Shown in pieces: positions 1-6,054 of a stretch of DNA of 6,054 nt. The DNA is from an uncultured Erysipelotrichaceae bacterium (lineage in GTDB: Bacteria; Bacillota_I; Bacilli_A; Erysipelotrichales; Erysipelotrichaceae): NCBI GenBank assembly GCA_937893225.1, contig CALBJM010000414.1:1-6054 (forward strand), read 5' to 3'. Under the pieces are notes generated by a model. That model did no database searches, was not told where the DNA came from, and was given only the letters and a program-made list of their open reading frames with translations. The position numbers and the translations under genes were made by a program. The stretch's first letter is position 1. Each line of letters starts with the position of its first letter.

Positions 1-40
1 TCATTACTGGTTTGTGAAGGCGGGAGAAAGGCCGCCTTAA
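1..40 (+). other. Upstream flank, possible 3' end of a preceding gene
   Basis: Too little sequence is present to identify the neighbour. Two readings are possible. In frame 2 the text reads HYWFVKAGERPP and stops at TAA 38-40, which overlaps the ATG at 40 by one base (TAATG), a layout typical of translational coupling. In frame 3 it reads ITGL and stops at TGA 15-17, leaving a 22-bp gap that would hold the hairpin and ribosome-binding site. A partner PTS permease or another glucosidase would be expected upstream of a 6-phospho-beta-glucosidase, but that is inference from operon habits and not visible here. Confidence 0.25.
17..38 (+). promoter_or_regulatory. Hairpin presenting the ribosome-binding site of the GH1 gene
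   Basis: A perfect 7-bp stem, AAGGCGG (17-23) paired with CCGCCTT (32-38), closes a purine loop GAGAAAGG (24-31). The loop is the only Shine-Dalgarno-like stretch at a proper distance, 8 bases, from the ATG at 40. No U-run follows, so it is not a standard intrinsic terminator. It could tune translation, protect a processed 3' end of the upstream message, or simply be chance. The later ATG at 52 has its own weaker SD, GGGTGA at 42-47, outside the stem. Confidence 0.4.
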
Positions 41-1476
41 TGGGTGAAAAAATGGGATTTAGAAAAGATTTTTTATGGGGAGGAGCTACTGCTGCCAACC
101 AATTTGAAGGTGGAGCAACCGAAGATCAACGAGGCCTAGCAAATGTAGATTTAATGCCTTTAGGAAAAGACCGTTATTCCGTAGGAACTGGGCATTTAAA
201 AATGGAAACATTTGATTGTAATCATTTTTATCCTGCGTTAAGTGCAGTAGATTTTTATCATCATTACAAAGAAGATATCAAAATGTTTGGTGAAATGGGA
301 TTTAAAACATTTCGTTTGTCTATCGCATGGACGCGTATTTATCCTAATGGAGATGAAGATACGCCTAATGAAGCAGGACTTCAATTTTACGAAAATGTAT
401 TTAAAGAATGCCATAAATATGGCATTGAACCACTAGTGACGATCAATCATTTTGATTGTCCAATGCACTTGATTCAAAAAATAGGCGGTTGGCGTAATCG
501 TAAAATGGTGGATTATTTTGTGGCTTTTTCAAAAACGATTCTATCGAGATACAAAAGATTGGTCAAATATTGGATTACTTTTAATGAAATCAATATGATA
601 TTGCATTTTCCGTTTGTGGCTGCTGGAATATGTTTTGAAAAAGGTGAAAATGAAATTCAAGTAGAAATCACTGCAGTTCACCATCAATTAATTGCTAGTA
701 GTTTGGTTACAAAATTAGCACACGAAATGAATCCTGAAAATCAAATAGGATGTATGATTGCTGCAGGATCATATTATCCTGAGACTTGTAAGCCAGAAGA
801 TTATTGGCAAGCAATCTGTGATAATCGTGAAGTTTATATGTTTGCGGATGTGCAAACTCTAGGTTACTATCCAAATTATGCTTTAAAATGGATAGAAAAG
901 CACCACGCGTCGATTCCGTTTATGCCACAGGATAAACAAATATTAAAAGAAAATACAGTTGATTTTGTGAGTTTCTCTTATTATTCTTCTAGAGTTAGCA
1001 GCAGTGATAGAAATAAAGCACAACAATCTGAAAGCAACATGTTTGCTTCAGCACCAAATCCGTATTTGAAACAAAGTGAATGGGGATGGTTGATTGATCC
1101 ATTAGGGTTTAGAAGTACGTTAAATGAATTGTATGATCGTTATCATAAACCGCTATTTGTTGTTGAAAATGGATTGGGAGCTAAAGATGTTGTTGAACGT
1201 GATGGTACTATACATGATGTTTATCGTATTGATTATTTGAGACAACACATTCAAGCAATGAAAGATGCGGTTGAAAAAGATGGTGTAGATTTATTGGGAT
1301 ATACGACATGGGGATGTATTGATTTGATTTCTAATGGAACAGGGGAAGTTGAAAAACGATATGGTTTTATTTACGTGGATCGAGATAATGCAGGAAATGG
1401 AACATATCAACGTATCAAAAAAGATTCCTATTTTTGGTATCAAAAAGTGATTGCTAGTAATGGTGAAAATTTATGA
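40..1476 (+). CDS. bglA: 6-phospho-beta-glucosidase, glycoside hydrolase family 1
   Basis: Cytoplasmic retaining hydrolase that splits 6-phospho-beta-glucosides, delivered by a PTS permease, into glucose 6-phosphate and the free aglycone or sugar. The 478-residue length is normal for family GH1. Residues 11-25 match the GH1 N-terminal signature (FLWGGATAANQFEGG). The acid/base is Glu183 in TFNE and the nucleophile is Glu376 in VVENG. Ser431, Lys439 and Tyr441 in the segment LISNGTGEVEKRYG form the phosphate-binding signature that separates phospho-glucosidases from plain beta-glucosidases, and the tail resembles E. coli BglA. The start is either ATG 40, after a purine-rich SD in a hairpin loop, or ATG 52, which gives the more typical GH1 beginning MGFRKDF and has GGGTGA upstream. 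The frame is also open to the window edge. No signal peptide is seen. The exact substrate (cellobiose-P, arbutin-P, salicin-P) cannot be read, and the symbol marks the family only. Confidence 0.93.
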   Translation: MGEKMGFRKDFLWGGATAANQFEGGATEDQRGLANVDLMPLGKDRYSVGTGHLKMETFDCNHFYPALSAVDFYHHYKEDIKMFGEMGFKTFRLSIAWTRIYPNGDEDTPNEAGLQFYENVFKECHKYGIEPLVTINHFDCPMHLIQKIGGWRNRKMVDYFVAFSKTILSRYKRLVKYWITFNEINMILHFPFVAAGICFEKGENEIQVEITAVHHQLIASSLVTKLAHEMNPENQIGCMIAAGSYYPETCKPEDYWQAICDNREVYMFADVQTLGYYPNYALKWIEKHHASIPFMPQDKQILKENTVDFVSFSYYSSRVSSSDRNKAQQSESNMFASAPNPYLKQSEWGWLIDPLGFRSTLNELYDRYHKPLFVVENGLGAKDVVERDGTIHDVYRIDYLRQHIQAMKDAVEKDGVDLLGYTTWGCIDLISNGTGEVEKRYGFIYVDRDNAGNGTYQRIKKDSYFWYQKVIASNGENL

Positions 1477-1596
1477 TATAAAATTGGAATTCTCGACCAT
1501 TCAATGTCTGTGTAGACAATAGGAAATGACCTCCCAATAACTTGCAGCACCGAGGATCATCCGAGATATACTTGTTATTGGGTAATAAACAATAGT
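1477..1596. other. Spacer between GH1 gene and IS21 end
   Basis: No reading frame of note and no U-tailed terminator for the GH1 gene were found. The spacer contains a small hairpin, TGTCT/AGACA (1505-1509 and 1514-1518, loop GTGT), and the larger inverted repeat listed separately. What normally followed the GH1 gene may have been displaced by the insertion sequence. Confidence 0.5.
1533..1582. repeat. 9-bp perfect inverted repeat with 32-bp interior
   Basis: CCCAATAAC (1533-1541) pairs exactly with GTTATTGGG (1574-1582). The interior carries the pentamer CCGAG twice (1550-1554 and 1561-1565). No T-run follows on either strand, so it does not look like a normal rho-independent terminator. 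It could be an RNA element at the end of the GH1 message, a tiny miniature element, or a protein-binding palindrome. I do not recognise it as a known riboswitch or as a BglG/LicT-type antiterminator site. Confidence 0.5.
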
Positions 1597-1603
1597 TGTT
1601 AGG

Positions 1604-1672
1604 GTCAGGAGAAAATCGCCAAATAGAGTCAGGAGAAAATAGCCAATTTCATTCAATCAAAAACAGCCAATT
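1604..1672 (+). repeat. IS21 terminal repeats (two full copies, one partial)
   Basis: GTCAGGAGAAAATCGCCAA at 1604-1622 is repeated at 1628-1646 with one change (C to A, giving TAGCC), a 24-bp period. A third, shorter version, AAAACAGCCAATT, sits at 1660-1672. Multiple direct repeats inside the ends are a known feature of IS21-family elements, where they serve as transposase-binding sites. The assignment rests on position just ahead of istA and on the repeat layout. Confidence 0.7.
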
Positions 1673-1740
1673 GTAATTAAAAAGATCATTACCATTTTTC
1701 AATAACAGTCCTACACTGATATACGTCAACACATCAGATA

Positions 1741-1755
1741 GAGGAGGTAATTTTG
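1741..1755 (+). promoter_or_regulatory. Strong ribosome-binding site deciding a TTG start for istA
   Basis: GAGGAGG at 1741-1747, close to the consensus Shine-Dalgarno, lies 5 bases before TTG 1753. The next in-frame ATG is 22 codons later and would remove part of the N-terminal region, so the TTG is preferred. Confidence 0.65.
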
Positions 1756-2592
1756 AATATAAGCGGTAATGACCTCGAGGACATATTAACACATGCCCTT
1801 GCCACCATAAAGGAAAATATGGGTGAAAATTATTCGATTGATAAAGTAAATCTTGCAGAAATGCAAAGACTTACTGGTATCAGTCGTGCAAAGTTAAGAA
1901 GATTAAAAAAGAATGGTTTTGTAATTAAGCAAAACGGAAATAAAGGTAAGAAATCTAGTTGTACTGTTCTGTCTGGTTACGAAGCTGTTATTAATAATCT
2001 TCTTGTAAACAATGTCACTAATTCAGAAGTTATATTTGAAAAAATAAGTGAACTTGGGTATACAGGTGGTTTAACAACTGTAAAGAATTATATTTCTAAT
2101 AACAGATTTCTTATTCCTGCACCGCGTGAAATTGTAAGTCCACAAGGTAACAGAGGAAGAAGGTATCAAACAGGTCCAGGCGAAAGCTATCAGATGGATT
2201 GGGGATTTGTCAAAGTAAATACGCATGATGGTACTTCTTATCAGTGTGCATGATTTGCCATGATATGTCATCATTGTGGTGCGCGTTACATTGAATTCTT
2301 TCCTAATGCCAAACAGGAAAATCTGTTCATTGGTATGATTCATGCATTTGTTTACATGGTCATTCCAAAGACTGTTCTTACAGACAATATGAAAAGTGTT
2401 GTAATTAGAAGAGATGCAGAAGGAAATCCAATATGGCAGAAGGACTATGAAGCCTTCATGAAAGTAATTGGATTCCGTACAAAGCTTTGTAAAGTACGCC
2501 ACCCATTCACTAAGGGAAAAGTTGAAAGGCTTGTTCGTTTTGTTAAAGAAAATTTCATTGTTGGAAGGAGTCAATATGGATGGTTTAGCTAA
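1753..2592 (+). pseudogene. istA: IS21-family transposase IstA, broken by an in-frame stop and 3' truncation
   Basis: DDE-type transposase that in an intact element works with IstB to cut and join IS21 ends. Reading one frame through, residues 34-56 form a DNA-binding helix-turn-helix-like segment (LAEMQRLTGISRAKLRRLKK). An integrase core follows with all three acidic residues: Asp149 (YQMDWG), Asp211 (LTDN) and Glu258 (KGKVERL). Codon 167 (2251-2253) is TGA, in the context YQCA-stop-FAMICHHCG. Relatives, as I recall them, have Cys or another residue there, so a single base change from TGC or TGT would explain it. Homology ends near VGR (2560-2568). The last seven codons (SQYGWFS) up to TAA 2590 look like foreign sequence, so the C-terminal portion, normally well over 100 residues, is missing. 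A separate start at ATG 2260 has no convincing SD. The gene is non-functional as read. Confidence 0.85.
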
Positions 2593-2813
2593 CTGTGAGT
2601 GAACTATGATGGAAGAGAGTAGAGTACAGAGCTAACGGTGAAACCATTGCGTTGTTGGGGTGGAAAGAGATTTCCTGATACACGAATAACAGAATGGCTA
2701 ACTGACGTAAACTGTTACAAATCGGGATTCTTTTCTTATCTTCTTCGACAAATGCCATTTCATAACAGCTCACAACAAATCTCGTGTCGTTAAATCAAAA
2801 ATAAATAAAAGTA
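2572..2813. other. Non-coding stretch with RNA-like hairpins, possible group II intron fragment
   Basis: All frames on both strands are short or lack a credible start. The sequence does not continue IS21. It contains stems suggestive of structured RNA on the + strand: GGAAA-GAGA-TTTCC (2662-2675), a perfect 5-bp stem with a GNRA tetraloop; TAACAG/CTGTTA (2687-2692 and 2712-2717), closing a 19-base loop with GGCTAACTGACGTAAA; and a mismatched AACGGT/ACCATT hairpin near 2634-2648. The order GNRA hairpin, then ATGGCTAAC, then GTAAAC reminds me of the 3' part of domain I of bacterial group II introns, but I see no GUGYG 5' end, no domain V and no intron-encoded reverse transcriptase. It would be a remnant at best. 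Unexplained junk next to a dead IS is the alternative. Confidence 0.3.
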
Positions 2814-2851
2814 AAAATCTCCTTGTTTGGATCGTTCCACTAGGAGATTTT
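2814..2851 (-). terminator. Rho-independent terminator of the glycosyltransferase operon
   Basis: On the + strand AAAATCTCCT (2814-2823) pairs perfectly with AGGAGATTTT (2842-2851). A second inner stem, TGGA/TCCA (2828-2831 and 2836-2839), extends the fold. Read on the minus strand the hairpin is followed by TTTTTACTTTTATTT, a good U-rich tail. The TAG stop of the last minus-strand gene (2840-2842) reaches into the 5' arm. The + strand side has a much weaker tail, so termination should act mainly on the minus-strand operon. Confidence 0.85.
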
Positions 2852-4525
2852 ATAGCATTTGTTTGTTTTGTATTTTTTCCTGAAATAAAACACACAAAAT
2901 ATGACACTTGATAAAAGACTTACACTAATACAGATCTTTCTCATTGGTGTACTTTGATAAGTGAGTGTGTAGATATGGTCTTTTTGTACATGTGCTTGCA
3001 TGAGAGAAGTTTGGCTAGCTTGTATTTTTATTTCATTATGATTCTCGTCATACAAATGATAGCCTAAGTACCATGTTTTTGGCAGAATGATATCCATATC
3101 TTCACTGATAGTATGCGTATCTATGATTAGGGCATTATAGTCTTTTGTGTAAGAAATAGTTGTAGGTGTTCCATTGCTTTGTGTGATTTGTTTAGTTAGT
3201 GTTCTGAAATCTGGGGAATTTATTGGTAAATAATCTCCTCCAGCAAGTTCAACACGTACATAGTATGCAGAGTAATATGGGTCTACGATTTTTCCATCTA
3301 ATACGTCTTGCCATGTAGTTTGACTCGTTAAACCAAATGTTCTTCCATATACAGGAAAGATATGATACAAGCACTCCAAACATAATACACAAAGTATAGA
3401 TATTTTTGCGGCTTTTTTGGTACACAACTCTGTAATTCCGATAGAAGCAGGTATGCACAAAAGTGTCATTGCAATGGTGTTGAAACGCCAAGGAAACTGC
3501 ATGATTTGCAATGGTAAAATTGAGTAAGGAACGAAAGAAGAAGGCAGCAACATAGTTATATATCCAAGAATAAGATATGTTGTGACCCATGAATTCTTTT
3601 GTTTTACAAAGAGATATGAAATAGGTGTAAATGTTAAAAACCATCCGATATTGACAGTCATTGTAGAAGCTGCATCGAGTGTATTTCCACTGTATCCAAA
3701 TATTGTTTTATTTACAAAGTATTGCCATAATTTCATAGAACCTGATGCAAGGTCGCTGCTTTGTGCGTAGTAATCAACAATAAAGGATTGGGAATGCAAT
3801 TGTTCGAGCATTGGCAGAGTGAAAAACGCTGAAAAAAGAAATGCTAAGCCAACATTTATACATAGAAATGCTCCTTTTTTCTTTGTGATAGTCGTATAAA
3901 AAAGAATACAGAGAATCAAAAAAAGGAAACATCCCATCAAAAATGTTAGGTTGTGGGAAAGAGCTAAACCTGTTAGTCCAATAGTTAGTGTAAAAGATTT
4001 TTTATTTTCTTTTAGAATTCTATAGGTTCCTAATAAGATGAGTGGCAAAAATACAAAAGCAAAGATTTCTCCAAGTGCCCCTCTCACATATGTATCTGTA
4101 ATACGATAGTTCGAAAAAAGATATGCAGTACTGGCTAGATATGGTGCTGCTTTTTGTTTCGTCATTTCTTTACATAACAAAAACATCGTACAGGCAGATA
4201 AGAATGTTGCGGTGAATACAGTGACTTTATATGTTGTTGATATAGCCAGTCCTATTACATGGAGTAATGCAAAAGGAATTAACAAAAAATCACAATAAAA
4301 TAATGGGGATGCATAACCAAAACCATTGTTTTCTGTTGGATATATTGCTGGGAGAAGGTTGCCTTGTTGGATTGCTTCAGCAAGGTGTTCTATTCTTGAT
4401 ACGTGAAAAAATGTATCATGTTCAATTCCTAAAAAATCTTTTGTAATATACGGAAGCATGACAATGCAAGTCAATAGGAATAGGAATGCAATATCCTTCC
4501 ATCTTTTTTTTAACCAAAATACCAT
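2840..4525 (-). CDS. Multispanning GT-C-type membrane protein (PF10131/YfhO-like), putative glycosyltransferase
   Basis: Integral membrane protein of 561 residues with about a dozen hydrophobic segments, starting with one at 11-27. The first outer loop holds the acidic motif EHD at 35-37 (IEHDTFFHVSRI), the place where GT-C glycosyltransferases carry their catalytic Asp. NNGFGYASPLFY (66-77) and YRITDTYVRGALGEIFA (140-156) fit the pattern of the '6-pyruvoyl-tetrahydropterin synthase-related' membrane family PF10131. That name is misleading, and the family resembles YfhO-type sugar transferases. Residues 392-529 form a hydrophilic, beta-rich outer domain (GDYLPI at 430-435), followed by a final membrane segment at 530-547 and a basic tail. 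The ATG at 4525 lies inside the end of the upstream glycosyltransferase gene and has only a weak SD, so coupling is likely. Likely role: moving a sugar from a polyprenyl-phosphate donor to a surface acceptor. Donor and acceptor are unknown, and a non-enzymatic membrane role is possible. Confidence 0.75.
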   Translation of the reverse strand: MVFWLKKRWKDIAFLFLLTCIVMLPYITKDFLGIEHDTFFHVSRIEHLAEAIQQGNLLPAIYPTENNGFGYASPLFYCDFLLIPFALLHVIGLAISTTYKVTVFTATFLSACTMFLLCKEMTKQKAAPYLASTAYLFSNYRITDTYVRGALGEIFAFVFLPLILLGTYRILKENKKSFTLTIGLTGLALSHNLTFLMGCFLFLILCILFYTTITKKKGAFLCINVGLAFLFSAFFTLPMLEQLHSQSFIVDYYAQSSDLASGSMKLWQYFVNKTIFGYSGNTLDAASTMTVNIGWFLTFTPISYLFVKQKNSWVTTYLILGYITMLLPSSFVPYSILPLQIMQFPWRFNTIAMTLLCIPASIGITELCTKKAAKISILCVLCLECLYHIFPVYGRTFGLTSQTTWQDVLDGKIVDPYYSAYYVRVELAGGDYLPINSPDFRTLTKQITQSNGTPTTISYTKDYNALIIDTHTISEDMDIILPKTWYLGYHLYDENHNEIKIQASQTSLMQAHVQKDHIYTLTYQSTPMRKICISVSLLSSVIFCVFYFRKKYKTNKCYKIS

Positions 4526-6054
4526 GTGCTAAACCATTCTAAAGATTTGATATATGCGTTTGTTGTGCCAAACCCTGCAGTTGCAGGTAAGAATACTAAA
4601 AATAAGCCAATATAGAATAAGAAATAAATCACGATAATGTATTTACCAATTTTACCGTCTTGCCAAACATATCGAAATACATAAACGATAGAAAGGATTG
4701 CAAAGAAGGAAGTAGGATAGAAATGGTATGCAAATACACATCGTGTGATAATGATCCATGGAGCAAGCGCTGTGATATAGCCAACACAAATAACGCGTGA
4801 TGCATAGGATCTTGTTCGTATGCCATCCAATAGGGTAAATAGAACCGTACCTAGTGCTGTCCAAGTCATCAATGGATTTGAAAAACACGAGATCGTGTGC
4901 TGCAGTCCATTTGCGTCATATCCATTGTAATACCATATAGGACGTGCATCTAACAACCATTGTTTCCAAGTACTACTATATGGATGTGTTGCATTGAGGT
5001 TTGTATGATATTCATACATATATATGCATTGTTTCCATACATTTGCTAATGACCAAGTATCATTCTTCCATACGTGATCTGGCAAATACGACAATGCATA
5101 TATCACTATAGGAATAAAAATAAAGAATACAAAACAAAGTGCAATTGTAAGACATAATCTCTTTGGAAAGATGGATCGTACGTACTTTGCTTGTGCATCA
5201 TTGATTTGCTTTGCTTTTCGATAGTCTTTGTATTGCACTATGAACGATGAAAATAAGAGAATTGCTAGACCTACAGCAGAATAACAAGCTGTCCATTTTG
5301 TTGCGATGGCAATGCCCATTGTAATACCAGATAAACCAAGATAGAACATTTCTTTTTTGAAAGAAGTATCATACCAAGACAATTGGGTATAGCGAATCAT
5401 GAAATAGAACATGACGAGTATCCAAAAAACACTAAATGGTTCCAGTGTCGCAATTCTAGATGTTGTAAGATGCATGAAATCTGCCGCAAGTAGAATAGAA
5501 GACATTGTTGCACAAGATGTTTTAGAAAATAGTCTTCTTGTTAAAGCATAGAATAATGGAATCAATAAGATACCAAATATTGCCCCAGGCAACCTATAGA
5601 CAAGTGGACTCATACCAAATACATGTATAAACAATGCCATGATATTGGTACCCATAAGAGGGTGAACAGTAGCATACATGTCTTGTCCATTTGCGATTTC
5701 CCATGCATTTCTTGGATGGTAAATTTCATCGAAATAAGATTCGTTTTCATAGGTTGGTGTAAGTGGAATCTTATCCTGTTCATCAATTAATAGTGTTGCG
5801 GGATATTTTGTATTTGTGATATCTGTATCCACTTCTATTGGTAAGAATCCATCATTTTTTGTATTACGAAAAGCAATTTCTGTTAAAGAATTGTTTTTAT
5901 TTGTGGAACGCAGCCAAATATATGCATAGTTCCATGATCCTTCTGTTATTTGATATTGATAAATAGAACCTTTCTCTAATTCTGTAAGCAAATCCCATGT
6001 TTTATGATCATTTGAACCATAAATTTGTATTCCTTGTGTACCAAGTTGATACGT
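4510..6054 (-). CDS. PMT/GT39-like phospholipid-carrier-dependent glycosyltransferase (5' end outside window)
   Basis: The frame is open from the window edge, giving 514 visible residues. A TTG at 5991 is not a credible start because coding-like sequence continues upstream. Numbering from the edge, residues 1-100 are hydrophilic and extracytoplasmic. GIQIYGSNDHKTW (8-20) and YAYIWLRS (43-50) resemble strands of F5/8 type C (discoidin) folds. The PMT hallmark YFDEIYHPRNA follows with Asp109-Glu110, then HPLMG at 131-135 and RLPGAIFG at 154-161, and then about eight to ten membrane helices. RCVFAYHFYP (438-447) fits the conserved C-terminal helix region of PMT proteins. A basic cytoplasmic loop lies at about 273-299. 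Family enzymes use the Asp-Glu pair to transfer a sugar from polyprenyl-phosphate to an acceptor on the outer face. In Bacillota the acceptor may be a protein, polymer or glycolipid, and it cannot be decided here. The stop TAA (4510-4512) overlaps the next gene by 16 bp. Confidence 0.85.
   Translation of the reverse strand, partial: TYQLGTQGIQIYGSNDHKTWDLLTELEKGSIYQYQITEGSWNYAYIWLRSTNKNNSLTEIAFRNTKNDGFLPIEVDTDITNTKYPATLLIDEQDKIPLTPTYENESYFDEIYHPRNAWEIANGQDMYATVHPLMGTNIMALFIHVFGMSPLVYRLPGAIFGILLIPLFYALTRRLFSKTSCATMSSILLAADFMHLTTSRIATLEPFSVFWILVMFYFMIRYTQLSWYDTSFKKEMFYLGLSGITMGIAIATKWTACYSAVGLAILLFSSFIVQYKDYRKAKQINDAQAKYVRSIFPKRLCLTIALCFVFFIFIPIVIYALSYLPDHVWKNDTWSLANVWKQCIYMYEYHTNLNATHPYSSTWKQWLLDARPIWYYNGYDANGLQHTISCFSNPLMTWTALGTVLFTLLDGIRTRSYASRVICVGYITALAPWIIITRCVFAYHFYPTSFFAILSIVYVFRYVWQDGKIGKYIIVIYFLFYIGLFLVFLPATAGFGTTNAYIKSLEWFSTWYFG

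Larger units (their letters stand above)
1597..2571 (+). mobile_element. Truncated IS21-family insertion sequence (left end and istA only)
   Basis: The element begins around TGTTAGGGTCAGG at 1597, in keeping with IS21-family ends that start TG and carry repeated terminal motifs. It contains an istA-type transposase gene in the usual first position. The second gene, istB (AAA+ helper ATPase), is missing, and I find no inverted copy of the left end in the following 250 bp. Recognisable transposase similarity stops at about 2568. The exact left boundary is inferred, since a target-site duplication cannot be checked without the right end. The element should be unable to move by itself. Confidence 0.7.

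Noticed and set aside
1533..1582. BglG/LicT-type antiterminator (RAT) site or riboswitch
   Set aside because: The arms and loops do not match the RAT pattern I know. No overlapping terminator with a U-run follows, and no riboswitch core motif is seen.
2251..2300. Selenocysteine recoding of the TGA in istA
   Set aside because: Only a weak 4-bp ATGA/TCAT stem follows. IstA is not known as a selenoprotein, and the gene is truncated anyway.
2071..2574. A 167-codon minus-strand frame opposite istA
   Set aside because: It is antisense to a well recognised transposase core, and its translation has no family features. It is a shadow of the real gene.
1753..2592. Mycoplasma-type code with TGA read as Trp
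   Set aside because: The other genes use TGG for Trp throughout, and the GH1 gene itself ends in TGA exactly where the family's proteins end.
2585..2773. A 62-codon minus-strand frame with a GTG start
   Set aside because: It has no Shine-Dalgarno, no recognisable protein pattern, and lies over the RNA-like segment. It is probably a chance open frame.
3249..3644. A 131-codon minus-strand frame inside the PF10131-like gene, and similar short frames at 3582-3770 (+) and 4629-4888 (-)
   Set aside because: They lie inside clearly coding membrane-protein genes in other frames, and have no ribosome-binding sites or recognisable content.
4526..4545. Shared ATGGTTTAGC between the start region of the PF10131-like gene (minus strand) and the istA junction near 2580
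   Set aside because: Ten-base matches are expected by chance many times in a window of this size, and the flanks do not match.
1..6054. CRISPR arrays, tRNA or rRNA genes, and known anti-phage defence genes
   Set aside because: I saw no regularly spaced repeats, cloverleaf-like sequences or defence-protein motifs on either strand.

Overview
The window is AT-rich DNA with short intergenic gaps, good Shine-Dalgarno sites and a phosphotransferase-type sugar hydrolase. This fits a low-GC Gram-positive bacterium (Bacillota). A gut Erysipelotrichia or Clostridia relative is my guess from protein style, not something the sequence proves. TGA is used as a stop and TGG is the regular Trp codon, so the standard bacterial code applies.

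Left part (1-1476, + strand): a complete GH1 6-phospho-beta-glucosidase gene. It is preceded by a compact hairpin that carries a ribosome-binding site in its loop. It is probably the distal gene of a beta-glucoside PTS operon that starts outside the window.

Middle (1477-2813): a scar region. After a 120-bp spacer with a 9-bp perfect inverted repeat comes the left end of an IS21-family insertion sequence. This has tandem terminal repeats followed by istA. The istA gene is dead in two ways: an in-frame TGA at codon 167, and loss of its C-terminal part near base 2568. No istB and no right IS end are present. About 240 bp of non-coding sequence follow. They hold a GNRA-type hairpin and other small stems, and may be a fragment of a group II intron or another structured RNA.

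Right part (2814-6054, - strand): two large membrane proteins of the GT-C glycosyltransferase type in one operon, overlapping by 16 bp and ending at a strong terminator shared with the last stop codon. The upstream gene is cut by the window edge. It is a PMT/GT39-like phospholipid-carrier-dependent glycosyltransferase with a discoidin-like extracytoplasmic segment before its Asp-Glu motif. The downstream gene is a multispanning protein related to the PF10131/YfhO-like group, with a C-terminal outer domain. Together they probably transfer sugars from a lipid carrier to a cell-surface polymer or glycolipid outside the membrane; the acceptor cannot be told from this sequence. The sugar-catabolism gene and the glycosyltransferase operon point towards each other, with the broken IS between them.
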